From Planctomycetota bacterium (GTDB taxonomy: Bacteria > Planctomycetota > GCA-002687715 > DRQF01): a stretch of 59,465 nt of DNA. The notes under the pieces were generated by a model that was given only the letters and a program-made list of their open reading frames with translations, was not told the DNA's origin and did not search any database. Shown here one piece after another: positions 45,757-54,477 of the stretch. Made by a program: the position numbers and the translations under genes. The stretch's first letter is position 1. The number at the start of each line of letters is the position of its first letter. The stretch spans positions 1 through 59,465 of the forward strand of contig DRQF01000026.1 in the NCBI GenBank assembly GCA_011369445.1. The letters run 5' to 3'.

Positions 45757-46244
45757 CTCTCGTGATCATTCTCATCCTCGTGGGGTGCACGCTCGTGGTC
45801 GCGGAGCTGATGTTCCCCAGTTTCGGGATGCTCGGCATTCTCGCCGTCACGTCGTTTCTGGTTGCGATCCTGAAGGCCTTCGCGATCAGCCCCAAGTCCG
45901 GGTACATCGCCGTGGGCGGCGTCTGCGTGGCCGTTCCCCTGGGGATCTGGATCGGTCTCACACTCCTGCAGCATACGCGGCTTGGAAACAGGCTTCTCAT
46001 GAAGGGCCCTCCGCCCGACCAGAACCAGGCCGCCACCACTCCAGATCTTGCAGAGCTGGTGGGCGCTCGAGGTCATACCGTGACCCCCATGCGGCCGGCG
46101 GGGATCATTCAAATCGGAAATCGCAGAGTCGACGCGGTCAGCGACGGCTCCTTTTTGGAAAGCAATCGTCCCGTCCGCGTCACTCACGTGGAAGGAAACC
46201 GAGTCGTCGTCACGGGGGAGACCCCACCGACCGACGACACATGA
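45753..46244 (+). CDS. Short NfeD-family protein
   Basis: A 163-residue protein with two membrane segments ([18 protein letters not shown]; a second near 50-75) and a C-terminal OB-fold domain ([36 protein letters not shown]). That is a shortened NfeD without the protease. Its ATG overlaps the long NfeD stop, and its stop overlaps an ATG just before FloA. Having both a long and a short NfeD in one operon is typical of FloA loci in some phyla. Confidence 0.88.
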   Translation: MTLVIILILVGCTLVVAELMFPSFGMLGILAVTSFLVAILKAFAISPKSGYIAVGGVCVAVPLGIWIGLTLLQHTRLGNRLLMKGPPPDQNQAATTPDLAELVGARGHTVTPMRPAGIIQIGNRRVDAVSDGSFLESNRPVRVTHVEGNRVVVTGETPPTDDT

Positions 46245-46258
46245 ATCAGGAGAATCCC

Positions 46259-47272
46259 ATGATTCCCATCTTGGTCATCGATGCCTGGCAGATCGTTCTC
46301 GTCGTTCTCGCCATCGTATTCTTCGGTCTGTTCATCTTCGTGGTGAAGTACCTGAATCTCTACATTCGATCCCTGTTCTCGGGAGCAGGTATCGGCATCT
46401 TCGAATTGGTCGGAATGTCCCTGAGGAAGGTCAACGCCACGACGATCGTCAACTCTCGAATTCGCGCGGTCCAAGCCGGCATCGACATCGGCCGACAGCA
46501 GCTCGAAGCGCACTATTTGGCGGGAGGAAACGTCCGCAATGTCGTCTCCGCCCTCATTGCCGCCAACCGTGCCAAGATCGATCTGAAGTTCGATCAGGCC
46601 GCGGCCATCGACCTCGCCGGTCGCGACGTGCTGGACGCGGTCAAGACGTCGGTGAACCCCAAAGTGATCGACTGCCCCGATCCTGCGAAAGGCAAGCAGA
46701 AGATCTCGGCGGTGGCCGGAGACGGCATCGAGCTGTTGGCAAAAGCGCGTGTGACCGTGCGGGCCAACATTCAACGCCTGGTGGGAGGCGCCACGGAGGC
46801 GACCATCGTCGCGCGCGTGCAGGAAGGCATCCTGACGACCATCGGTTCATCGCAAGACCACAAGGTCGTCCTCGAGAATCCCGACATGATCTCTCAACAG
46901 GTCCTCGCCAAGGGCCTGGACGCCGGTACGGCCTTCGAGATCCTCTCCATCGATATAGCCGACATCGACGTCGGGCAGAACATCCGATCGAAACTCCAGA
47001 TCGACCAGGCTGAGGCGGACAAGAAGGTCGCCCAGGCAAAGGCCGAGGAGCGAAAGGCGATGGCAATCGCTCGCGAGCATGAGATGCGGGCGCAGACGCA
47101 GGAGAATCGCGCCAAGGTCGTCGAAGCGGAAGCACAAATCCCGCTCGCCATCTCGGATGCTTTCCACAAAGGCAACCTCGGCGTCATGGACTTCTACATG
47201 ATGAAGAACATCAAAGCCGACACGAGCATGCGGCAGTCGATTTCCGGCGACAACCCGGACCACGAGGACTGA
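46259..47272 (+). CDS. floA: Flotillin-like protein FloA (UPF0365)
   Basis: Membrane scaffold of 337 residues that organises functional membrane microdomains. An N-terminal re-entrant/anchor segment ([20 protein letters not shown]) is followed by a UPF0365/SPFH-like core ([39 protein letters not shown]). A Glu/Ala-rich coiled coil then runs from about 245 ([20 protein letters not shown]). I start at 46259 because of AGGAGA 5 nt upstream; ATG 46241 (overlapping the NfeD stop) is an alternative. It completes the nfeD-nfeD-floA operon. Confidence 0.93.
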   Translation: MIPILVIDAWQIVLVVLAIVFFGLFIFVVKYLNLYIRSLFSGAGIGIFELVGMSLRKVNATTIVNSRIRAVQAGIDIGRQQLEAHYLAGGNVRNVVSALIAANRAKIDLKFDQAAAIDLAGRDVLDAVKTSVNPKVIDCPDPAKGKQKISAVAGDGIELLAKARVTVRANIQRLVGGATEATIVARVQEGILTTIGSSQDHKVVLENPDMISQQVLAKGLDAGTAFEILSIDIADIDVGQNIRSKLQIDQAEADKKVAQAKAEERKAMAIAREHEMRAQTQENRAKVVEAEAQIPLAISDAFHKGNLGVMDFYMMKNIKADTSMRQSISGDNPDHED

Positions 47273-47275
47273 TTC

Positions 47276-47878
47276 GTGTCCGAAGAACTGAAAATCCTCT
47301 TCTACCTGTTGATTTTCGGACTGCCTCTCCTCGCGAACCTTCTCGAGAAGGCGCGCAAGAAACAACTCAAGGGGCAGAATCGGCCGCGTCGACGCGTCCA
47401 AGGACAAGCTCGCAAGCCGTCGGCACCCCGAGGAACGACCGGGCAACGACCGACCCTCGCCGAATGGATCGAGGAGCTGCGCAGGCAATCCGGCCAGGCC
47501 AGCGACGTCGCTCCCGCGCCGCCGAGTCCTCCCCTTCACGGGGACCTGCTCGCCGAAGAGGACGTCGTTCGCGCGGAGCCGGCGCAGGAGACGAAGCCCC
47601 CAGCACCTCCCCCACTGACGAGCTCCGAAACGGAACATGACGTTGAGCCGGAGGAGGCGCCCCTCGCGGACGCGGCTCAACTGATCGACTCGGAGGACTT
47701 GGCCGGTGCAGCGCTCCTCTCCTCGGCGGGAACGACCCTCGTGTCACCTTCGTCTAAGAAACGCGGCCTCGTCGTGAACCGAAGCGAGATCCAACGCGCC
47801 ATCGTCATGCGAGAGGTCTTGGGCCCTCCACGCGCTCTCGCCATCATGGGACGGAAAGGCTGGTCGGAGAAGATCTGA
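47276..47878 (+). CDS. FloA-adjacent hypothetical with conserved C-terminal motif
   Basis: A 200-residue protein starting at a GTG 3 nt after the floA stop. A short hydrophobic N-terminus (ILFYLLIFGLPLLANLL) could be a membrane anchor. The middle is low-complexity (Pro/Glu/Ala). The C-terminus carries the motif IQRAIVMREVLGPPRALAI, which I recognise as recurrent in proteins encoded beside FloA in planctomycete-like genomes. It may be a FloA partner. The function is unknown. Confidence 0.65.
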   Translation: MSEELKILFYLLIFGLPLLANLLEKARKKQLKGQNRPRRRVQGQARKPSAPRGTTGQRPTLAEWIEELRRQSGQASDVAPAPPSPPLHGDLLAEEDVVRAEPAQETKPPAPPPLTSSETEHDVEPEEAPLADAAQLIDSEDLAGAALLSSAGTTLVSPSSKKRGLVVNRSEIQRAIVMREVLGPPRALAIMGRKGWSEKI

Positions 47879-47913
47879 ACCGGAAGGACCGCATCGCCGG
47901 CGCGAAACCAGCG

Positions 47914-50304
47914 TTAGTCCCTTTCCCCATCGAGGGCCCGTGCGTCTCGAAGGGTCTTCGCCTCGCGGATGAGGCTACGAAGCCGCGAGAGGAGGGTGCG
48001 CCGGGAAAACGGCTTGGGGAGAATGGCCCATGGGACGTCCCTCGGCGCCACGAGATCGCCGTCCGCGGCGGCGTATCCCGATATGAAAAGAACCGGTAGG
48101 CCTGGCGCGAGTTCCCCCGCGATGCGCGCGACCTCTTGGCCTCCGCCGTCGGGCATCACGACATCCGTGACCAAGACATCGATCGACAAGGAAGGCTCCG
48201 CCAGTGCGTCGCGAGCCTCCCCGACCGAGGATGCGGTACGTACTGTGATCCCGGCATCGCGCAGACTCAACGCCAAGGCGGTCCGCACGGAGTCATTGTC
48301 CTCGACAAGGAGCAACCGGATCGGCTCCTCGCCTCCGCTCTCTTCCGGAGCCGACCGCCCCTCCTCAACTTTGGAATCGTCGGCGATCGTCTTTCCGGGA
48401 AACGCGATGAAAAAGACTGCCCCTTGCCCGGGCGCGCTCTCCGCAGCCAGCAATCCTCCGGCCTGCGTGACGATTCCATGCACGGTGGACAACCCCAGCC
48501 CCGTCCCTCCCCCTGCGATCTTCGTGGTGAAGAAGGGCTCGAAGACCTTCTCAAGGGTCTCCTCGTCCATGCCCACTCCCTCGTCCTCGACTTCGAGGAC
48601 GACCCACTTGCCGGCGGGAACGATTTCGCATCCCAGGCGCCCCGGTTGCTCCAGGACGAGGTCGCGAAGTGACAGGGTGATGGTTCCCCCATGTGGCATC
48701 GCATCACACGCATTCACGACGAGATTGAGGACCACCTGCTCGAATTGAGCCACGTCGACCTCGACCGCAAGTCGATTGGAAGAGTGAAAAACGAGGCGCA
48801 CGGTCTCGTTGACGATGCGCGCAAGCATGGGCTCCATGTCTCGAAGAATCGTATCCGGCCGGACCTTTTCGGGCTCCACGAATTGTCGTCGACTGATCGC
48901 CAAAAGCTGAGAGGTCAGCCTCATGGCCCGCTCGCTCGAGTCTCTGATGGTCTCCACCATGGCTCGCGAAGGGGAGTCATGCGGCAACTCGTCATCAAGA
49001 ATGTCCGTGGCCCCGACGATGGCCGTAAGCACGTTGTTGAAATCGTGGGCAATTCCTCCAGCAAATCGCCCCACCATTTCCATTCTCTGAGCGCGATGGA
49101 GTTGCCGTTCGAGTTCTCTTCTTTGCCCGACGTCGGTGACCATGAGGAGAGTTCCCCCCAGTTCCGCGTCACCTTCGGGCATGGGAGTGGCCGCAATCCG
49201 GCACCAGACTTCCTCGCCACTCGCCCGGACTAGCTTCACATCGCTGTCCGGGGCCAGGTTCGCGACGTCGGCATCCACGCCGTCCGGCAAGAAATCTCCG
49301 AAGGAGTGACGCGCCAGTTCGTCCCCGCTCACACCCAGGATTTCGGCGATGCGCTCATTGGCGAATCGGGTTTCGCCGTCGGGACCCAGAACCCAGACAC
49401 CATCCTGGGTCATATCGAGGATCCGCTTGGACTCCGCTCGGCGACGCCTGGCCTGCTCTCCCCTTCGCAGCACGGCAAGAGCCATTGCACTGATGGAAAC
49501 GGCAAGGATGATGCCGACAATGAGAAGGCTCCTGGGAGGGGTTGTCTCCAAGCCCAACTCCGAGTCGCCCGGAACGGTGATCGCGAGGGTCCACGGATGA
49601 CCGGCGAACGTGTAGGTGCGGGTCTGTGCATCTTGCCACTCATCGTCACTCAACATCCGCCCGATCTCGAGAATCAGGCGACCATGCTGAGAGAAGCGGT
49701 AGGAGAACTCCTTGTTTCCCAGGATCGGCGGGTCGAGACACTCCTCGAGGATGGGATGAAGTCGAAAGACACCATTGATGAATCCCTCGAGGCCCCCATC
49801 CTGCTTCGATACCGGCCGGTAGGCCGTGAAGCCCCACCCTCCCTGGGCCAACTGGAGAGCATGGGTGACGGCGACGCGGCGTTCGTCGCGTGCTCGACGG
49901 ATCGCAGGACCGGCCTGAGGATGATTCTTCAGATCCAGGTCCAGCGCGGCTTCATTGCCCTCGACGGGACAGACGATGCGTATGACCCCGCTCGGATCCA
50001 CCCAATTGATGGCTTGAAATCCCGGGAACTCCGCCTGCATCGCCAGCGACAGCCGGCAGAATCGCTCGGGACTGTGGTCGGAAACGCTCTCCCAAAGGCG
50101 GGCGAGCTGGTCCAGCGTGTGCATGCGCACATCGAAGAACTCCTTCAAGCGGAGGCAATCCCTCGAAACGGTGGTTCCCAGGATCAGACGGCGGCGTTCG
50201 CGGCGAACCCGGCTGTCGTAGGTCCAGGTTCCCCAGACCATTCCCAGCAGGAGGACGAGGATCCCCGCAGCAATCCAGCCGGACCGAGAATGGCGCTCCC
50301 TCAT
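47914..50304 (-). CDS. Hybrid histidine kinase (CHASE-PAS-HisKA-HATPase-REC)
   Basis: Membrane sensor kinase of 796 residues. It runs as TM helix, periplasmic CHASE domain (about 70-190), second TM (LLIVGIILAVSISAMALAV), PAS (about 310-410), HisKA with the phospho-His in FAGGIAHDFNN, HATPase with NACDAMPHGG, DEGVGMDEETL and GGGTGLGLSTVHGI. The C-terminal receiver has LLLVEDND and VLVTDVVMPDGGG with Asp. The start at 50304 follows GGAAGGGG. It may be co-transcribed with the upstream lolD gene. Confidence 0.93.
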   Translation of the reverse strand: MRERHSRSGWIAAGILVLLLGMVWGTWTYDSRVRRERRRLILGTTVSRDCLRLKEFFDVRMHTLDQLARLWESVSDHSPERFCRLSLAMQAEFPGFQAINWVDPSGVIRIVCPVEGNEAALDLDLKNHPQAGPAIRRARDERRVAVTHALQLAQGGWGFTAYRPVSKQDGGLEGFINGVFRLHPILEECLDPPILGNKEFSYRFSQHGRLILEIGRMLSDDEWQDAQTRTYTFAGHPWTLAITVPGDSELGLETTPPRSLLIVGIILAVSISAMALAVLRRGEQARRRRAESKRILDMTQDGVWVLGPDGETRFANERIAEILGVSGDELARHSFGDFLPDGVDADVANLAPDSDVKLVRASGEEVWCRIAATPMPEGDAELGGTLLMVTDVGQRRELERQLHRAQRMEMVGRFAGGIAHDFNNVLTAIVGATDILDDELPHDSPSRAMVETIRDSSERAMRLTSQLLAISRRQFVEPEKVRPDTILRDMEPMLARIVNETVRLVFHSSNRLAVEVDVAQFEQVVLNLVVNACDAMPHGGTITLSLRDLVLEQPGRLGCEIVPAGKWVVLEVEDEGVGMDEETLEKVFEPFFTTKIAGGGTGLGLSTVHGIVTQAGGLLAAESAPGQGAVFFIAFPGKTIADDSKVEEGRSAPEESGGEEPIRLLLVEDNDSVRTALALSLRDAGITVRTASSVGEARDALAEPSLSIDVLVTDVVMPDGGGQEVARIAGELAPGLPVLFISGYAAADGDLVAPRDVPWAILPKPFSRRTLLSRLRSLIREAKTLRDARALDGERD

Positions 50305-50366
50305 CCATGTTCCCCTTCCGGAGCACCGTAACACCGATGGAACCGAAACAAGTTCGGCTGAGAGAA

Positions 50367-51071
50367 TCAGGAGATAATTCGGCCGTTTTCCATGTGGACG
50401 ACGCGGCCGGCATGCCGGGCCATGCCTTCGTCGTGGGTCACGATGATCATGGTCTGCCCCGTCGTCGCGTTGAGGCGAGCGAAGAGATCCTGAACATGTT
50501 CCGACGTTCGGACGTCCAGGTTTCCCGTGGGCTCATCGCAAAGAAGGACGGCCGGCCGATTGAACAGCGCCCTCGCAATCGCGACGCGCTGGCGCTCGCC
50601 CCCAGACAACTGCTGAGGACGATGCTTGCTCCGATCGGCGAGGCCGACGGCATCCAGCAACTCGAGAGCTCGCGCGCGCCCCTGCTTTCGATATCTCATC
50701 CATGAAATGACGGATCGAGAGATGGTCCCCGGAATCATCACATTTTCGAGCGCAGTGAATTCTGGAAGAAGGTAGAAGAATTGGAACACGAACCCGATCC
50801 GGGCGGCCCGGACGGCCGCGCGTCGCCCGAGCGATGCAGTCTCTACGCGCTTCCCCTCGAAGACGATCTCTCCTGAGTCCGGCCGATCCAGAAGTCCCAG
50901 CAGGTGAAGGAACGTGCTTTTCCCGATTCCACTGCGGCCCTGGATGACGACGAGTTCCCCCTGCTCGACTTCAAAATCCAACCCCTGGAGAACGGGCAGC
51001 ATGCCCCCTCCGGGCAAGGGATAGCTCTTCGTGAGTCCGCGGCACGTGTAGACGATTTTCGATTCACTCAT
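50367..51071 (-). CDS. lolD: LolD-like ABC transporter ATPase
   Basis: A 234-residue ATPase of the MacB/LolD/FtsE group. Walker A reads GRSGIGKSTF; the signature is LSGGERQRVAIARALFNRP and Walker B LLCDEPTGNLD. The pairing with a LolC/E-type permease (8-nt overlap) supports lipoprotein release from the inner membrane. LolA and LolB are not in the window. An MacB-type exporter is the alternative. Confidence 0.88.
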   Translation of the reverse strand: MSESKIVYTCRGLTKSYPLPGGGMLPVLQGLDFEVEQGELVVIQGRSGIGKSTFLHLLGLLDRPDSGEIVFEGKRVETASLGRRAAVRAARIGFVFQFFYLLPEFTALENVMIPGTISRSVISWMRYRKQGRARALELLDAVGLADRSKHRPQQLSGGERQRVAIARALFNRPAVLLCDEPTGNLDVRTSEHVQDLFARLNATTGQTMIIVTHDEGMARHAGRVVHMENGRIIS

Positions 51072-52446
51072 AGACGAGCGACCTCAGCGGATCCAGGCGG
51101 GAAGCTCTGTACGCGGGCAGAACACTCGCCACGAGGCACCAGAGAAACGTGAACCCGCCAAGTCGAACCAAGTCCATGGTCTCGTAGGAGGTGGGCATCG
51201 TCTTGAACTGATAGACATCCGGAGGGAAAAGGTCGATGTCGAAGAGTCGTTCAAGAAACCGGATGATCTCGTCCAGATGCCAGACGACCTCCAACCCCAA
51301 GAACACCCCCAACAAGGTCCCGATGAGACCGAGCAGCCCGCCGTAGGTCAGAAAGATCCCCACCACGCCGCGGGAGGTCGCTCCCATGGAGAGAAGAACC
51401 CCAATGTCGCGGGTCTTCTCCAAGACGACCATGTAGAGAATGCCCGCGATACACGCTCCCGCGACGGCGATGATGCAGGCGAGAACGATGAGCATCGCGA
51501 GTTTCTCGAACTTCAACGCCGCGGCGAGATTCTTCATGCGGTCCTGCCATGTCCACACGCGCAAGGCCAGGAATCCTCGGCCGTGCTTCTCGAGGATCTC
51601 GGCTTTGACCTTTTCGGCCAAAGTCGGATCGGTGAGGCGCACGCGGACCTCGTCGCAGGCGCCTTCATTCGGGCCTCGCAACCACTCCTTCAGGTCCTGA
51701 ATGTGGCAAAACGCGATCCCGGAGTCGTACTCGAATCGCCCGGATTCGAAACATCCCGTCACGTGGAAACGACGTTGCACGATCTTGACTTCACTGGGGT
51801 CCACGTCGTCGGGCGGCAACTCCGCACTCATGAGGGTGACGGTATCCCCGACGCCAACGTCCAATCGGTCCGCCAAGCGCGACCCCAGAACGATGCCCAA
51901 CTCGGGCTCGCTGTCCGCGCCTTCCTGTTTCCAGAGGAAGGGCGTTTTCAAGAGGCGATCCGGCATGCGCAGCCTGAGGGTCGCCGTCCCATCGCCGACC
52001 TCGATGTTTCTGACGGATTCGATCATCTCTCTGAAAGGAATCACGTCGTTGACCCGGTCCGGATCCACACCGAAGACCTGGACGAATTTCTGCCGCTTGT
52101 CGCGGGTGATCCACGGCTTCGGTGCACGGGTGACGATGCCGGCCATCCTCAGAACGATCCGGGGCTCCATCGCGACGATGGGCCCGCCTTCCTCGCGGGT
52201 CCAGGGGCGGAGCATCTCCTGTACCCTTCGAAAGTGATCCTCGCTTCGGACGAGATCGTCCCGGCGGAGACGAACGCTCAAGTGCCCATCGACCTTGTAG
52301 ATGGATTGACGGATGCGCTTTTGGAATCCGTCCATCACGCTTCCGACGACGAACATGGCCATCACGCCGAAAGCGATGGCGATGATCGACACGTAGGCGA
52401 TGCGACGCCGAAGGAGGTATCGGAGGGCCAGAGCCAGCTTGTACAT
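51064..52446 (-). CDS. lolC: LolC/LolE-like ABC transporter permease
   Basis: Permease of 460 residues with four membrane segments: one at the N-terminus (IAYVSIIAIAFGVMAMFVVG) and three at the C-terminus. A large periplasmic domain lies between them, with MEPRIVLRMAGIV, IVLGSRLADRLDVGVGDTV and EVRVRLTD strands. The C-terminal RDIGVLLSMGATSRGVVGIFL and PAYRASRLDPLRSL are typical of the LolC/E/MacB FtsX-like domain. Only one permease is present rather than a LolC-LolE pair. The start at 52446 follows CGGAGA. Confidence 0.9.
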   Translation of the reverse strand: MYKLALALRYLLRRRIAYVSIIAIAFGVMAMFVVGSVMDGFQKRIRQSIYKVDGHLSVRLRRDDLVRSEDHFRRVQEMLRPWTREEGGPIVAMEPRIVLRMAGIVTRAPKPWITRDKRQKFVQVFGVDPDRVNDVIPFREMIESVRNIEVGDGTATLRLRMPDRLLKTPFLWKQEGADSEPELGIVLGSRLADRLDVGVGDTVTLMSAELPPDDVDPSEVKIVQRRFHVTGCFESGRFEYDSGIAFCHIQDLKEWLRGPNEGACDEVRVRLTDPTLAEKVKAEILEKHGRGFLALRVWTWQDRMKNLAAALKFEKLAMLIVLACIIAVAGACIAGILYMVVLEKTRDIGVLLSMGATSRGVVGIFLTYGGLLGLIGTLLGVFLGLEVVWHLDEIIRFLERLFDIDLFPPDVYQFKTMPTSYETMDLVRLGGFTFLWCLVASVLPAYRASRLDPLRSLVYE

Positions 52447-52471
52447 CGGTTCTCCGCGGAAGTCTCGCTCG

Positions 52472-52487
52472 CCGTGCCGCCGCACGG
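52472..52487. repeat. Small hairpin between lolC and the HEAT gene
   Basis: Perfect 6-bp arms CCGTGC/GCACGG with loop CGCC, in the 129-nt gap upstream of lolC. It might end transcription of the HEAT gene or form part of the lolC leader. Confidence 0.4.
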
Positions 52488-52575
52488 AGGCGAAGCGGAA
52501 CCGGCCGAGCGGAGGACGGTAAGGAGAGAAGCGGGCGGGGTCAAGCGGCCGGAAGGTACGACGCCACGAGGATGT

Positions 52576-54132
52576 TCAGTTCTTCTTGCGGGAGCGGCGA
52601 CGGTCCTGGTAGGGAAACAGATCATACCAGAGTCGCATATCCTCCTCCTCGTGGGTCCAGATCTCGGGCGGGCGACGGCTGCCATCGGCCCGTGGAACTC
52701 CGGGACCACGGTTCCCAAGGCTCCTGTGGATGTCCTCGATCACAAGGAAACGGTGGTGGAGGGCGGCCAGGAGGTTCCAGTCCGGAGAGCCTCCCAAGTC
52801 GTCGATCTCGACCTGCAGCCTCGCCTCCAGCAGCGCCCGTGACGTGTCCTCGTCGCGCTCCAGGAGATCCAAAAGATCGCGGCAGAGGGCGAGGGTCGCC
52901 TTCTTCTCCTTCCGCCAGGCGAGAATGCGGGATGCCAAGTCACGGAAGGTCTGCGGAGCCCGCAGGGCGAGGATCGTGAGAGCCGTCGCCTTCAGACCAT
53001 CGAACCGGGTCTTGCGAATCAAGGTAGGCAGCGCAAAAACCGTGGTCTGTGAACGGCGCGCGGAGGCCAGGAGAGCGGCCCGCGCGACATCCTCCTTCTC
53101 CACGGCAAGAAGAGTCCGAACTCCTTTCTCCGCCGCTTCGCCTCCGTGGCGGCCCAACGCGAGTGCGATGACGGCGAGCACTTCCGAACGTGGCTCGCCT
53201 CGGGGTCCCAACCGGGCCAACAGAGCAGCCACGGCATCCTCTCCCGGCGCCTCCCCCAAGGCCAATGCCGCCAAGGCTCGCCGTCGGGAGCGAGGATGAC
53301 GCAACTCCGCCCTCAGACGCTTGAGCGTCCCGGGCATCGTCGCTGGAGTGAGGGCAAGTCCAATCAAAGCCGCCTCTCCCACCTTCTTGTCGGAGTCGCG
53401 GAGCCGGTGGACCAGCTCCTGCTCGGCGAGAGGACCGCCGGCGTCGGCCAGCCCCAGGCACGCCGCCAGGCGAAGACTCTCCTTGGAACTCTTCAACCCC
53501 ATGCGCAGGATCGAAACGGCCCCGCTTCCTCCGATGCGGCCCGCGGCAAGCAGGATCGCGGCCCGCGTCCGGCGGTCCTTCTCGCGGCGAAATGAGGCCT
53601 GGAGCTGGGGCAGGGCTTCCTCGGCACCCAAGCGACCCAGGGCGTACAGGACCGCACGGCGGGGACGGTCCCTGCGCGTTGTCCGATAGAGAGCCAGCAG
53701 GGGTGCGACGTCCCGGGCGTCGCCGAGGATGCCAAGCGTCATGACTAGGTGAGCGAGGGCCGGAGACGGGGACTTGGCGCCCCGTTTCGAAAACAACCGT
53801 TCGCGAAGAACCGACGCTGTCCGCGCATCGCCCATCCTCTGAAGAGCGAGAGCCGCCTGGCGCGCCTCCTCGGCGTTGGGACCGACGACTTTGCGCTCGA
53901 GGAAATCGAGGGCGGGGGCCCCCATCTCGACCAACGCCCTGCGGAGCCGCTGGCGATCCTCTTTCGATCCTATCTGGATCGCCCTCCACAGCCGCTTCAG
54001 CTCCCGTCTTTGGCTCTCGGTCGGCGCGAGTCGGGTCGAGCCCAGGAAGGCCGAAAACTCATCCCCGCCCGACTGGGCACGTCCGAGCACGGTCATGAGA
54101 CACAAAGCGAGAATCGCGAGCCGACGGTCCAT
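52576..54132 (-). CDS. Secreted HEAT-repeat protein
   Basis: A 518-residue protein with a short signal peptide (LAILALCLMTVLGRAQS) and many HEAT/armadillo-like repeats through most of its length (DARTASVLRERLF, RRAVLYALGRLGAEEALPQL, RLAACLGLADAGG). It probably scaffolds periplasmic partners. The 65-residue C-terminal tail is basic and has no repeats. ATG 54132 sits 6 nt after a TATACT (possible leaderless start) with no SD. It is upstream of lolC on the same strand. Confidence 0.82.
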   Translation of the reverse strand: MDRRLAILALCLMTVLGRAQSGGDEFSAFLGSTRLAPTESQRRELKRLWRAIQIGSKEDRQRLRRALVEMGAPALDFLERKVVGPNAEEARQAALALQRMGDARTASVLRERLFSKRGAKSPSPALAHLVMTLGILGDARDVAPLLALYRTTRRDRPRRAVLYALGRLGAEEALPQLQASFRREKDRRTRAAILLAAGRIGGSGAVSILRMGLKSSKESLRLAACLGLADAGGPLAEQELVHRLRDSDKKVGEAALIGLALTPATMPGTLKRLRAELRHPRSRRRALAALALGEAPGEDAVAALLARLGPRGEPRSEVLAVIALALGRHGGEAAEKGVRTLLAVEKEDVARAALLASARRSQTTVFALPTLIRKTRFDGLKATALTILALRAPQTFRDLASRILAWRKEKKATLALCRDLLDLLERDEDTSRALLEARLQVEIDDLGGSPDWNLLAALHHRFLVIEDIHRSLGNRGPGVPRADGSRRPPEIWTHEEEDMRLWYDLFPYQDRRRSRKKN

Positions 54133-54138
54133 AACCCC

Positions 54139-54144
54139 AGTATA
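54139..54144 (-). promoter_or_regulatory. -10 of the HEAT gene
   Basis: Minus-strand TATACT ends 6 nt before the ATG at 54132. No good -35 is seen at a normal distance. Confidence 0.4.
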
Positions 54145-54172
54145 ACGCTTCCGCCGAGGCGGCGAACTCAGG

Positions 54173-54195
54173 CAGGGAGGCTTCAGCCTTCCCTG
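54173..54195. repeat. REP-like palindrome A
   Basis: Arms CAGGGAGGC / GCCTTCCCTG pair with one bulge around a TTCA loop. Confidence 0.45.
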
Positions 54196-54221
54196 GACGC
54201 CTCAACCCTACGCAATCCCAT

Positions 54222-54237
54222 GGCGGCTAAAGCCGCC
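54222..54237. repeat. REP-like palindrome B
   Basis: GGCGGC-TAAA-GCCGCC, a perfect 6-bp stem. Together with palindrome A it resembles REP-type repeats common in intergenic DNA of related genomes. Confidence 0.45.
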
Positions 54238-54411
54238 GGTCCAAGACACGATGCCGCGGCGTGGGTGGAAAGCAGGAGCTCATCAATCCAGAAGGCAAAG
54301 ACGACGGGGACGTCGTCAATCCAGAAGAAAAGGCGCTACGTGCCCAGCGAGGGCTCTGGCCTTCCCGTAACCCACCACCGGGAAAATGGGATCATGCCCC
54401 CGGCCCCAGGC

Positions 54412-54417
54412 TATAAT
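54412..54417 (+). promoter_or_regulatory. polA promoter -10
   Basis: Consensus TATAAT. Transcription would start near 54424, with a leader of about 54 nt before the polA ATG. Confidence 0.45.
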
Positions 54418-54477
54418 CCCGCCCACCGGTTCCGATGGATGGAGGTGACGACGCGTGAAGACGAACGAGGATTCTCG

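Larger units (their letters stand above)
54133..54477. other. 345-nt intergenic region with small palindromes and polA promoter
   Basis: No gene is seen here. It carries two palindromic units (54173-54195, 54222-54237), a direct repeat TCAATCCAGAAG (two copies about 35 nt apart near 54285), a GACGAC/GTCGTC hairpin between them, and TATAAT at 54412. The in-frame upstream extension of polA through it is not considered coding. Confidence 0.5.

Noticed and set aside
53749..54477. In-frame extension of polA upstream
   Set aside because: Runs through the divergent HEAT gene and intergenic palindromes; the polA family start is at 54478.
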